Positions 49,490-61,199 of a DNA stretch of 64,000 nucleotides are shown here, in pieces. Origin of the DNA: Sympetrum striolatum (Eukaryota > Arthropoda > Insecta > Odonata > Libellulidae); contig OX388347.1 in the NCBI GenBank assembly GCA_947579665.1, forward strand, positions 37,828,943-37,892,942, read 5' to 3'. A program made the position numbers and the translations under genes. A model generated the notes under the pieces. It had not been told where the DNA came from and searched no databases. It was given only the letters and a program-made list of their open reading frames with translations. The first letter of the stretch is position 1; the number at the start of each line of letters is the position of its first letter.

Positions 49490-49490
49490 T
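49170..49490 (+). mobile_element. LINE-type 3' end with TTA-repeat tail, copy B
   Basis: This is the plus-strand counterpart of 10430-10770. It ends CGAATAAAGCCGTT followed by (TTA)n at 49458-49489. Two hairpins are visible: ACACCC/GGGTGT at 49258-49281 and CCTAAGAA/TTCTTAGG at 49308-49324. The second is damaged in copy A. 3' UTR hairpins next to a simple-repeat tail are typical of non-LTR elements whose reverse transcriptase recognises its own 3' end. No coding part is attached. The tail is longer than in copy A. Confidence 0.65.
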
Positions 49491-49979
49491 ACGGACATAA
49501 TCAATAGCTTGGTTTGGTAAATCAAAACGCTATATCCATTGTGTATTTCAAAGTTTCAATTATTTAAGTTTGTCAGTTCGTTCCCAAGCCTCTTAGTTGA
49601 ATAATTATGACGTATCCTTGCCATTCTAATTCTAGTTACAGTGAAATTCCGAACTAACCTTCTCGATTGTAAAGTTTTCCAGTTTTTAGGTTAAAATTTG
49701 AGGTTCAAAACACAACAAATACACCCTTTTTTCGCATCTTACGTTTTTAGAGTCTAGATTACGTTCTAGAGTCAATTTTTCTTGGTCCGGTAAAAATACG
49801 TTAGACTGAGATTTCAATGTACGTACATGAATGAAAATAAATAAAATATTTATAAAATATAATGAAAATCTTCTTAGATCGCCATCGCCCTCAATGCAAC
49901 ATCCCTTTTTTATTAAAGGGTAAATAAACGATTTTATTGCGAAGGATTTTTATTTCTAACCTAGACTTGGCAGTCAGAT

Positions 49980-51500
49980 GCAATTCATCTCGTAGATCCT
50001 CGTTCAAATGATGTTACTCTTGATTCCGATTTTCTTTTTGTCGTTGAGCATAAAGTTTTCGAAATCGTAGTTTTTACCAACACATACAAATAAATTCTCA
50101 TCATATTCGCACCCATGCACCCAGCGGTGGTGAAAATGCCGTTTCCTCGTAGTCTCCACGGGCATTGACAGGGTAACATACACCCTTGCGCCCACCTCCG
50201 TTGTCAAGCAAGCGCCGAGTACAAGCTCACAAACGCGCGAGAAGAAGTCATTGGGGTGGCATTTATTCGCCGAACACCTGCCTGCCTCCAGTGTCCAAGG
50301 AGACGCCACTCATGGAGATATGTTAGATATCTCTGTCTCGCTATGCTTCCTCCACCTCCGAGGAGAGACGCATAAATTTCGCGCCGTATTTTTTCTTCTC
50401 CCTCGCCCCCCTTGACGATAAAGTCGGAGTCGAAGGTAAACACGGGGCGAATTCCCGAATATTTCGCTTTGTTTTCGGCCGTCCGCAGTCGAACGGAAGT
50501 ATTGGTTCACGGCGATCCAGCGGATTTTCTCCAAGAACGTGTTCCAAGTTGTGTGAATCGAGGTGTGAACGTGCAACCGTGAGAATCCGTTACACACGCC
50601 TGAAAGTGACTGGTTCGTCCATGGAGAAACCTTCGCAGAATTTTATTTCCACTCTTCTCGCATGAGAGGAGGGCTCTCGAATGCATGAGTGGCTTGTTTA
50701 TTTTAAGCCTCGGTCCCTTCATTTATTTATCCCCGAAGAATGTGAAAGCTTTTTCACCATCGGGTATTGTTTGAGTTGGGCCAACGAGGTATTTTAAACG
50801 AGCTCTTGGAGCACTTCGCGCCGACGTATGTCGTTGCAGCGTCTTCTGTACAACCGGAGGACAATGTGGAGGAAGTGGTTTCATACATGCTCCATCATCG
50901 CTAATTTGCAGGTGCTCTGAAAGGAGCGAGTAACCAAATGGTTGTCAGACCTAAATACGAGCAATCCACGTGTGCCAACCGATCCAAAAGATAGCTTATT
51001 ATTTACAGTTAAGTGAACCTCTATTAACCAAGGGTGGACACGTTTTCCCTATTAGCTAAAGAGCTCGAGTGCGCCTTACGAGGCCTCGAATTGTTTTATT
51101 TTTTTGTAATTTCGTCGAAAAACCCTCTCGTGACGCTCCGAATTGAGGACCATTGTCAGAGGAAGCATCTCGCAACCAAACCTCAGGAACAAGAGGAGCA
51201 CGGCATATTTTTTAAACAAAACACGCGTGGAAAATGCGAATGCAGAAAAAGCCCGTTCCCGCGGAGACTTGCGAATGGTTGCGAAATGAAAACGTCGAAG
51301 TGTAGCGGGTGGAAAAAGAAAACTTATTCGCGTTGCATTGTTTTAAGAAGCTAAAATCCGCTTGGGACCGCCTATGCCTCTGGGAGAAAACATCGAAAGA
51401 AGAAAGAGTTTTCCCGCATCTGGCAGTCTTGTTTCATATCACGGTAACGAGAGCGGGCGGACTTAAATATAGACAGAGTGGAAATGTTGGCTGTTTATAA
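49980..51500. other. Long GC-rich island with even base balance
   Basis: The longest compositional island on the right side. CpG dinucleotides are frequent and strand skew is low, unlike the CT/GA-rich islands. Minus-strand frames of 64-101 codons at 49985-50722 and a 106-codon plus frame at 51034-51354 overlap or run alone without a recognisable family. Low-copy regulatory DNA is the best guess. A lineage-specific exon inside it cannot be excluded. Confidence 0.35.
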
Positions 51501-52034
51501 ATACACGTTTAAGTGAATGCCATCTCTTTCTATAAAGGATGGACAGATGTTCTCTCGTGGGAATGAGTAGATTAGATAAAAAAAAGGTACAGGAATTCGA
51601 ATATGTGCGCGGTTGTGAAGATAACGATGGAGAATTCGGCACAAAAGACCAGTGATTCTCTTCCAATATTTATATGTGTCCGTCCAACGGGAAATTAGAA
51701 TTTTACTGGGTTTAAAGATTCGCAGGGGAGAGGAGACAAAACCAAAAGTAAAATGCGAGACTTGGAAGGAAAGGAATTGGGGAAACTTCGCAGCCAGATG
51801 TGATACAACAGCGCCCCGGCTGCCAGCAACTTCAGGTGCATGCATCTTCTCAAGCTGTGGACAACTAATGTAGAAAGCATTATTTATCTTGTACCTTACA
51901 ATCCCATACAATTTACATTTCCTTTCTATGGACTTACCATCCTCATTTCTCCTACCGCCTAAATGCATACATTTTAAGTTCCTATTTTAAGGCTTCCTCA
52001 AAATCTTCAGCCCATCATCATGTTATGAAGTTTC
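51501..52034. other. Intermediate-composition DNA, no gene seen
   Basis: This falls from the island to AT-rich DNA. The 157-codon minus frame (51495-51968) is antisense to a 73-codon plus frame and shows no conserved pattern, so neither is called. Confidence 0.35.
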
Positions 52035-52226
52035 ATTTATTTATTTTTTTTATTTATGCCTCGCATACAGCAAGACGCCAGCTTAAAGTGAAGGTACAAT
52101 ATTAACAATTGACAAACACGTACGAGCATTTCCTAACCTTAAAAATCCGGTTAGCTGGGATTCGAACCCGGCTTATGTTGGAGCTTCATCATGTAAGCAT
52201 GCTAACCACTAACCACTAACACCGCA
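52035..52226 (-). repeat. tRNA-derived SINE, family C, nearly complete
   Basis: On the minus strand the head (52226 to about 52135) carries a TTAGTGGTTAGTGGTTAGC box A region and a box B, GGTTCGAATCCC, near 52157-52168. A body of about 90 bp follows. The end is A/T-rich, GGCATAAATAAAAAAAATAA, as in SINE tails. Head, body and tail in order and a length of about 190 bp suit a complete SINE. The TTAGTGG repeat in the box A region is a local duplication. Target-site duplications were looked for and not found with confidence. Confidence 0.6.
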
Positions 52227-53016
52227 GACAAATTTCTTTACTCTTCTCAACATTTTAAAAAATATTCGCCAACCCTTTCAGCTAATTAATATATGAAAGA
52301 CAAGGCAAATTACATTGTAATGACAAATCTTGGAACGATTGTTACACATTCACATATTTCTTCAATTCTTTCAAGTCACTGTTACGCTCGCTTCACATTA
52401 AGCTCTTCTAGCAATATATTTCAGTACATCTAGCTGAATTTACTTTTGTTATAACGATAGTATGATAAATACCATACATCAGTATAAAAATTCTGATTCC
52501 ACAGCATCATTTAATCAGATATTTTTTGGGATTATAAATACTTTTATTCAATTCTTCACCGTTTATTTGAATTCTCATAAAGCGGAAACACAGAATATAA
52601 TTCGCAGCTTCATAATAGTATGTCTCTGATACTAGCGTAATTATATTTTTTCCTAATCTTATATTTTTTCTAGGTATTATATATATAATAAATTTGACAA
52701 TATCGGTTCCAAAAAACTGTTTGTCTATATAAACATAAAATATCGCCGTTTTGCAATAAATTAAGGCAAAATTATTAATTTTTAGCTAGAGGAAAAACAT
52801 TTTCAAATAAAGGTAGACGTGGATCTGAGATGAAATGATAATGGATAATATTTTATCTTTGTTTTTTTTTCCATAAATTTGCACGTTTTGAGATATATTT
52901 TACTTATGCTATTGCAGAGCGTTTTTATGATTACGTTCAATATTTTTACTTTATGCATTGTCAAGGAAAATGTTATTTAAATAGATAAAACGAATTTTAA
53001 TGTAACATTATTATTT
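52227..53016. other. AT-rich DNA, no gene seen
   Basis: AT-rich DNA between a SINE and the foldback element. Nothing recognised. Confidence 0.45.
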
Positions 53017-53137
53017 TTGCAGGACATTTCTCGGGTTCTCAACCGGGTCGTAGAGTGGAGCTGGTCCGACGTTTCGACTGCCATCTCTGCAGTCATTCTC
53101 AAGGACCCGGTTGAGAACCCGAGAAATGTTCCTGCAA
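53017..53137 (-). repeat. Foldback element with nested, hammerhead-like hairpin
   Basis: Outer arms of about 33 bp (53017-53049 and 53104-53137) are complements with a one-base gap: TTTCTCGGGTTCTCAACCGG on the left and CCGGTTGAGAACCCGAGAAA on the right. Between them, on the minus strand, GAGAATGA is followed by a perfect 6-bp stem (GACTGC / GCAGTC, 7-nt loop) that runs into CGAAAC and GTCGGACC. An ATGA, stem, GAAA layout resembles the stem II core of hammerhead ribozymes, which are known from Penelope-like retroelements. The CUGAUGA half is degenerate here, so activity is doubtful. The outer arms alone would class it as a foldback or terminal-repeat remnant. Confidence 0.55.
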
Positions 53138-53699
53138 CTTATTCACCGGGAAAGCAAAAGATCTTTCATTATTATTTTTATTTTATAAATGGTTTTGATG
53201 TGAAGGTAGTTGTATCGATCAAAGCATATTCAATATTTAAGTGATTTTCGACATTTTTTGATACCTTCTTATTACAACTATGTTGTTTGTCCAACGTTAT
53301 AAGGGCAGTTTATTTCTTATGGCCCCGTGTATTTCTTATGAGAGAATGGAGTCCACTGTTGTAACTTTTGCATACAAAACTAAAGTAGGCGAAAATTGAT
53401 TTTGAAAACACAGCATTGAGTAAAAGTGAACCCGGATATTTCAGTGTTACTTAAACAAGATTTAATACTATCATAATTGAAATAAAATAAAAAAGTGATA
53501 TTTGCGCGAAAATTAGAAATGAGTTGGGATTTTTTATGATCCCATGGTTTTAGGGCTATTTTTCGAGTTTAACATTAGTTCTGGTATCTATATCTGCCTT
53601 ATTTCATGTTCTTTCTGTGTTATCGATCTATGTTATAATATAGTAGCCCTCCAATATAACAAACAACTTCAATAGGACTTTCTTTTCTCAGAATCTTTT
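53138..53699. other. AT-rich DNA, no gene seen
   Basis: AT-rich sequence between the foldback and the next island. No frame or repeat was recognised. Confidence 0.45.
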
Positions 53700-54240
53700 T
53701 ACTTTTTCCTTATTGTCAATTCGAATCTCTCCTCTCCTTTTTGGCCCATTTCCTCCTCTTTCTCCTATCACTTCTTCTCCTTTCTTTGTCCCATTCGATC
53801 CGTCTTCCCGACTCGCAGAACTTCTCTTCTTCTCACGCCGTATCTGCGAGCAGTTTTCGCAAAAGCCGACTTACTTTCTGCATTCGCCACGCTCTCCTTT
53901 CATCCCGAATTTTCCCTTCGCTTTTTGCCTTTTTTACATCTATCTTGCGGTTTGCGAGTGGGAGCGACGCCGTGTCTGAGGCACAGTGGCAATGCCAAGG
54001 GGGAGCAGAAGTGGGGGGATTTTTCGTGTGGAGTGCGGAGAATGCCCGCGTTCTTAGACAGAAAACCGTGAAAAGAAATATCTTTTTCGTGAGCAAAAGA
54101 AGGAAGGAGATACACGGATAGGCACAAAAGAACAGCTCTTCCATTCTCCGGCGGCGGTGGGAAAATATTCGTTGTTTTCTTTGGCAGGTGGGGTAAGAGA
54201 GTGTGTGAGTGGGAGGAATGAGCACCGTTAATATTTTTCA
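53700..54240. other. GC-rich, CT/GA-rich island
   Basis: Plus-strand pyrimidine-rich from 53720 to 53930, then purine-rich to 54240, so the strand skew flips within the island as it does at 25.8 kb. Overlapping frames on both strands (53741-54121 plus, 53833-54225 minus and others) are shadows of this composition. Confidence 0.35.
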
Positions 54241-55649
54241 ATGGTGTGCTTTATTTTATCCTCGCTTCTTTCTGTTCATGCTGTCGTGGTCCAACATCTT
54301 CTCCCATTCAACTATTCTCACGTCTTCATCTCTCTGATAGTTCATGAAGGAGGCTTGTCTTATATTCCGGTCAACCGAAGTAAAGGAATGCTGTTATCCT
54401 CCTCGTTGAATCTGGATAAGGAATTGAATGAACTGTACTACGTACCAGGATTCGTCTTATTTTAGCGGAAATTCTTTTGAATTAGTAATATTAGATTTTT
54501 CAATGAAAATTGATTGATATGAGAGTTGTTATTTTGAGAAAGAATGGATTCTTTCGAGATATTTCAAGAGAATCTAAGATTTCAATAAATGCATACTAGA
54601 CTTCTTTTTTTAACAAGTATGAAAGCAAAGACCAGAAACTGATTGCGTTTATTGCTGGCAAGATACAATCCTGATTTATTGTAGATATCCACTCTAAATG
54701 CCAAATAGTAAGTTTAAATATCAGTTGATCTCTTTCGCATGATGCGTGTTCTTTAGTTAGTGGTGGTGATCTTTTTTTGTTCCACGGTAGTTAATTCGTG
54801 ATAAAATTCTTAACATTTCTTCTTTTCGAGGTAAATATTTAATTATATTTTAGGTCGTTATAACAGAATTTTTTAATATATTTTTATTAAAGTATATTTT
54901 TTATTTATCTTGCATACAATCTTTTGTTTGATGAGTGGTCGTTCGACCTCTTTAAATGACCGTTAATAACGAGGTAGGATAGTAATTATCTGCTAAATGC
55001 AATTCTTATTAACCTTTGCAAATTTCAGTTAATTTTCATATTTTTACTAAGTATCTCATAATCTCTGGTACGTATTTTAGATGAATAGTTCTGAATAAAT
55101 TTGCGGTAAATTAACGGAAATCACATAGAATTTTATATTCCTATATCTTAAAGTTACGCTATAATTTTGCAAGGAACGCTGTACCATATCGATAGCAGAA
55201 AATAATGTCTTTATTTCCTCTAGAAAGTACATACCTTCCTAAGAAAATAATGAAATGGCTGCTTTCAGAAAATGTCATGCCTTTGCGTGCATGTATTATA
55301 GTCTTCTTCTACGAGCATGTATTATAGTCTTTGTCTATGTAAGAAACCTGCAAGCCGCCTTTCGGAGTCAAAGTGAAAGTATCAAGTAAAACTATTCTAT
55401 TCTTTCCCAGTAAAACTATCTTGAAATATTAAAATATATATACATGTAATTTTCTAGAATATCCTAGCGTTGAATAAAATTATCCAGTTGTATTCCAATA
55501 AAACTATCTAGAAATATTTAGACGTGCCATACATAAAATTTTCTAGATTAACCTATTGTTCAGACCTCACTTAAATGGCAAAATGACGGGCGTAATTATT
55601 ACTAATGTAATTCTGGTATTGGAACAATGTGAGGAGCCGATAGAGGGAT
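54241..55649. other. AT-rich DNA with a short tandem duplication
   Basis: AT-rich. At about 55289-55337 the phrase GCATGTATTATAGTCTT occurs twice with a 26-bp period, a small local duplication. No gene was recognised. Confidence 0.45.
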
Positions 55650-56720
55650 TAAAAAAGTCTTCCATGGACCTCTGATTCCTCCCCAATAAAAAGGGCTTCC
55701 TCCCTCAATCATCATTCCTAACCCCATCCTTCGCCACTTTCCCTAAGCGCATGTTGTCCTCTGGACACACGCACTCATCTCTTGAGTGACGACGAATCGG
55801 GCATTCATCATGACCGTTTGCACCAAACGTATTTCTGAGCCTCTTGCTAAAAAAGAATGAATTAAAAAACATTTGGAGTCTCCATTATCGCCCTTCCCTT
55901 TTTTCGAGATAGGAGCTTATTTTTCGTCTTCTCGTACCGCACAAACTCGCATCCACCACCTCTCTTGCCTTTCCACCTTCCCTCATCCCGTCTCCCATTA
56001 AAAATTTCCGCTCTTGTCAAAGTCCCCGTAATTCGTCATCTCTGTCTCCCCTTCCCATCTTCTGCTTCTCTGTTCCCGTTTTTAATATACTTTACGCCGG
56101 GCAAGTCCCCGTTATGGGATTTATTTCGACGTAGTTTATTTTTCACGAGGTGCTACGTAGAAAGGGAGAGGGGTCTTTTGCGAGCCTTTTTTCCTAAACT
56201 ATTCCTAGACGTTGTGTGAAAGGCGGGCAGGAGAAGGCGTTTCGCGTATGCACTCCCGTCGAGGTATAAGTAAATAAATGTACGTAGGACGGAGGACGGC
56301 GTAAGGGACGGAGAGTGGCGACGTTTTTCTCGGGAAATTTTCAAAGATTGCGCGACTGCCTCTCCCTTTTCATTAAAACTCCATTGTCACGGAGACCAAT
56401 CTCTCATCAGGCGCGACTCTGAAAAGTGGACGTTGGAGTAATCGTTCTTTTTCTTTTAAAGCGTGGATGCGCGTTTTTTTTACGCATTGTCTTCGAGTAA
56501 CATGTGATGTATTTCTCGCTCTCCCCGCGCAGAATGGGAATTCATAAAAGGAATACGTTGTGATTATGAATTCCCTCCGTTTGAATCATTAGCCTACATG
56601 CGCGAGTTCTCTCTGTGGCGAATTACTGCTCTTTTGGTGTGAGGATCTCAAATCGCTCGAAATAGCGAGAGTTGTGGTGGTCGTAATTATCGGAGGGACA
56701 CGCAAGCTTGACCATATACC
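55650..56720. other. GC-rich island
   Basis: GC- and CpG-rich, pyrimidine-rich on the plus strand at 55900-56080 and more balanced after that. Frames at 55965-56219 (plus), 56153-56344 and 56589-56798 (minus) have no recognisable features. Edges grade into AT-rich DNA. Confidence 0.35.
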
Positions 56721-59019
56721 AGTGCTTAGCCTTGAAGTTACTCCGTATGACTCAAGATTAGCGTACATAAAATTGTGATTTATGATTAGAGGAGCCAAGT
56801 TAACTCCAAATGAGTTAATTTTAATGTGGAGGATTTGATTTTAGCTCCAAATGAACTGGTCTTTACCCCACACAGGTTTCCGCGATATGTTGATACAGTT
56901 CACTTCTATTAAAGCAAAATGCTTGAAAGTTACCAGTATTTTTTTAATTGGAGACTTTATTAAAAAACTTTTGAACAATTCTATCAGGTGCCTCTTACTG
57001 GTAATCAGTCATACTACACTTAAATAATAAGCGGTTACTAAACCAACGTATTACCTATTAAACATATAATTAACTTTTCTACATGAGAAAATATATATTA
57101 TCAAAATATTACATTTTATTGTATAATCTTAAGACAATATTTCCTATCTGAATATTTTTAAGTGCTCTCTCAATTTTTGTTTGCGTAATTGAAAATGGCA
57201 AGTTTTATGATGGGAAATTTAGCTACAAATACCATTGTTTTGGGAATTTTTATTGGGAGAATTGGATGAAGCAAACTGCTTAAACAAATAACACATTCCA
57301 TATTATATTATTACATATTATAAGTGGACTATATTCTCCATTTTTTATTTTACCGTTCTGATAATTCTGCGGATCTGTTTTCATATTTACCCTGATCATA
57401 ATCAAAAGAAAGATACGTTGCATACTTATTATTTTCAGATATTTGTACTTTAAAATATCCTCATTTGTTACCTCTGCATTGGTAGTATAATGATAAATCT
57501 AATGCATCCCATTGGCTTTCTACATTGACGCTCCTTTCACTTGCCAACTGCGGACATGTAAAAGCAACTACCAGGAATATGGATAGGCTATTGAGGGCTG
57601 CAGTGGCGCTATTCAAGACGAACTGCCTTGGAGAAACCTTAAAGGGAAAGTCTGTAATGCCAGACCACCTGCTATTCGTTAGTTAGTCTTAGAGTTTCCA
57701 TTCTAATGTAGTTCGTGAAATTACTGGTCACATATAATTTTGCTGATAAACCATAATTAAATATCAAGTATGACATGGTGAAGCGAAAGAGAGTAAATTG
57801 ATATGAAGTGCCTATCAATATCACTATACATTTTTAAGGACTTTATTGCCCATAATATGGTGATTCTTGTGCGTACACTTCATCATTTCGTTATTAGGAC
57901 AATGCTAACCAAAGTTTTGTAAATTACCAGCGTAGTTACATCAAATTCAATGAAGTAGAGCTTTTACCACAATTGTTAGCTTATAAAAGATACTATCTCA
58001 GGAGTAACTAGTTGGAATTATTTAATTGTATAACTGAAAGAATTTAATTTTTAATTCCATCGTTTCCGACCTTAGAAGACAAATGAGGAGGAAGCGCTTT
58101 GCTGCAAATTTAACCTGTAGGGTTTGTTAGGTGAAAACGAATGTATGTAATAGCAAAGAATTAATATTCCTTATATAGAATCCAAAAAATCTTTATATTA
58201 CTCCTTGGAACTTTCCAGAAAACATTAAATAACCGAGCTAAAATCTTATGGATGTTTATATCCTAGCGAGTCAACAATGTGAATTTTAAATTAAGATATC
58301 ACAGTAAACAGTAAATATCAAAATTCAATTACTTAAGCTAGATTTTAGAAAACCTTTTTATTTCGAAAAAATATTATACTTTACTTATTAACGTATTTTT
58401 TATATGTATCGTAAATATCTTATAGATGCACTGCTGATTTTATTGTAATGCTTAACACCAAGTTGCAGGATTTGTATTCACATAGTTCAACTGCCATCAG
58501 CTGCTAAATATTTCAGTGAATTTTCTCACTTGTATAATAAACCCATAAATAAGCATATTGCTAATTGTCCTGGAGAGTAATTGGGTTTAAGAGTTTGACA
58601 GAGAAACATATTTTCATTTATCTTCTTCTCTACGTTCGAAGAACACGATGTACGTGTCATTTAGGAGATATGAGTATAATTTTATTGTATTATAAACCTA
58701 TTTAAATCGTGTAAGTAAAGGACAGTAATGAAATACGTAATGCAACAATTTGTACTAGAATTTTACATTTGCTTAATCAAATATGTTTTTGTTGATTTGC
58801 TATTACTAGAAACGTGGTCGGACAACCATCACTGAAACTTCTCCATTCCAGCGCAATTACAAAAGTTCTGCGAGATGTATGAACATTCTATGCCTCAAAT
58901 CTGCTCATGGATGTACGCCGCTATTAATGAGGAGACTTTTAAATCTCTTCGTTTACATCCGAGTTCTCACTTAAAGTTTAAAAAATAAGCGGTTCCGATC
59001 ACAGCTCTTAATTTACGAT
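56721..59019. other. AT-rich DNA around an isolated coding-like fragment
   Basis: AT-rich except for about 57540-57680, listed separately. No other element. Confidence 0.45.
57486..57686 (+). pseudogene. Coding-like fragment, family unknown
   Basis: A stop-free stretch of 66 codons between two stops. Its central part is richer in GC than the AT-rich flanks. It reads LANCGHVKATTRNMDRLLRA then AVALFKTNCLGETLKGKSVM, ending PDHLLFVS before TAG. The amino-acid use is balanced, unlike the Phe/Ile/Lys-rich chance frames nearby, and it lacks an early ATG. It may be a worn retroelement or gene fragment, or an exon. I cannot name a family. No clear acceptor or donor frames it. Chance is still possible at this length. 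Confidence 0.3.
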
Positions 59020-59290
59020 CATTGACGGCCACCCTTCCAATCCCCTGTCCTTCGAGCATTTTTCTTCCCATCTCTCTGCGTGATTCACCGATTCAGATCC
59101 CGCAAATCACCTCCAAGGTCCTCACCTACGTCTCCTTCCCTCTCTTCCGTTCACCGCATGCCCAAAAACTTCCCACTTCCATTGAGTTATCGGGTTTAAC
59201 CAATCGCCTATCGATTCTCGGAGATCTAAATTATCGTCTTTTTCGATGTTTCGACTCCGAACCCTAACAGATCAGTCTGCAGCGGGGGTA
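59020..59290. other. Small GC-rich, CT-rich island
   Basis: A short island, pyrimidine-rich on the plus strand, with an 81-codon frame (59022-59267) that is Pro/Ser/Leu-rich and unrecognised. Composition matches the other islands. Confidence 0.3.
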
Positions 59291-60661
59291 ATAAAATGCG
59301 CCGACTCGAACAAGTTACTGTGTGTATGAATGGGGTGATAATAAAAGGAGGGAGAAGAACATTTATTCTGAGCGTTGTATCCACGCAGAAGCTTAGAATG
59401 GATGACGATGGAAGCCATATTTAAAGCCTCGCAAGAGTAAAATTTAGTACTTACCTCACTTTTTTGAGTTGCAATACTATTCAAGGCAGTTTTTAACTGT
59501 TTAAAAAGGTTTGTTAGCTACGATTCAAGTAGATTCTAAGTAAGGTCCGAGGAATGGACTTTATATCTGTATTTGTTAGTTAAATACTCATCTAAAATAA
59601 ACCACATCTCATTAATGTTCTCATTTTTATAATGGCTGCGTATACAAGGATAGATAAGAGTGGAACTTACTTCCTGTCCATAAGAATAACAGGGTATTAC
59701 GCAGGTTATAGTATATGAAAACAACTACAAAATAATGAAAACCTGTGAATGAATTTGACGAAGATAGTATACAGTCGTATTAAATAATTAGTATCTAAAA
59801 TTAGCGTATTATTTTGGTTGATTATGGTTTTAAGAATAATTTTACCACCAGTTAAATAAAATATTCAAGGAAATAAAACAACTTTTGAAAACAAAAGTAT
59901 GTTAAAAAAGCTCGATTTGAATCCGGTCTTTGATGTAGTCGTGACATATTTAGTATCCAGTTTTAATTACATACATAGATTTAGTCTATAAATAAGATCC
60001 ACATAATATTTTGGATGAAATTATATAAAAGATTACCTTTAAAAAATATGATTTACTTTTGTTATCTAGATTTTTATGTCAAATCTCTGTAAAATGATTA
60101 TTCTGTATAACCGAAACTAAGAAGCTTGATTAGGACTCTTTTGCGTCGTCTCAAGTTCATTATATGAGTCTCCTAATGTTTTTACTGGTTTAAACTATTT
60201 TTCCGTAAATTTGACATTCTGTTAATTAAAAGCCTTATCTATTTCTTGGGTCTCCCCCGTCCGATATTATCTTCGAATTAATTTCAAACGGTTCCTTCTC
60301 CACCTACCTAGAGCTTGTATATGCTTGAAAAAAAGAGAATGCAATATACCATACCTTCGCTGGCTTGCTATAAGGATTAAACATAATTAATGAAACAGAA
60401 GCAAGGAAGACAATTGCTAATATCATATGCATTTATAATTAATTAGCTTATGAGATTTACGAGGTAGTACGATTTCTTTTCAAAGGCCAAGTACAGATTT
60501 GCGAAAATTCATTTAATAAGGCAAAATCGAAGTTAAGCATGCTCTTCATTCCGATAGTAAAATTATTATTAAACTTTCATTTGTTTGATGTTTTACAATC
60601 TTTTTAACGCATGGTATACACATGTTCGTAATAAATAAGGGCCATTTGTAGTAGTAGCATT
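59291..60661. other. AT-rich DNA with a weak minus-strand exon candidate
   Basis: AT-rich. At 59455-59496 on the minus strand, 42 bp lie between TTTTTAAACAG and GAG followed by GTAAGTACT, with an open frame LKTALNSIATQKSE. The donor is strong but the segment is short and the acceptor is poor. Nothing else was recognised. Confidence 0.35.
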
Positions 60662-60915
60662 TTTCGAGACATTTTTAAATATCGAATTTTGCATAGTAAT
60701 CTTTGAGAATCAGTTGGACAATATGTAGATATATCGTACCATCTTGCGTACTGCAAGGATCTTAATAAGACATTATACATCCAAATTTAAAATATAAATA
60801 ATATTGTTTTTAAGTACCTCGACTGCTTAGGGTTATTCTGCACATGGGATCCCACCGGGAATCGAACCTGGGACAGCTTTCACCAAAGTTACACTGCCCC
60901 CCTGCCTCTCCATTT
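60662..60915 (-). repeat. tRNA-derived SINE, family B, copy 2
   Basis: The minus strand shows a GC-rich head with CAGGTTCGATTCCCGGTGGG and ATCCCATG, then an AT-rich body that carries AAGATCCTTGCAGTACGCAA and ACATATTGTCCAACTG. These blocks line up in the same order with 3088-3325. The two copies differ by many substitutions and small indels, so the family is old. The 93-codon plus-strand frame at 60844-61125 overlaps the head and is a shadow. Confidence 0.6.
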
Positions 60916-61199
60916 AGACATTCTGTAGGATGGTCAGATGACGCGAACATCAGTATCTATGGCGTTTATATGTTCGTATATACCTTAGAATTAAAAAAAA
61001 TATCTTCTAGCTTGCTGTTTTCATTTCCACGAGGCTTTTCAGCAGTTGGTGCCATTCATAAAAAGACAACAAGAAATACTTCGCTCCTCTATAGAAAATT
61101 AATGTTCTTTTCCCTCAAGAAATAATATCGCGAACTTCACTCGTCGCATTCTCTCTTTTCAGAATTAATATAGAGTTATAAGTAAGATTAAAAAAAGCT
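60916..61199. other. AT-rich DNA, no gene seen
   Basis: A short AT-rich spacer between a SINE and the last island. Nothing recognised. Confidence 0.4.
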
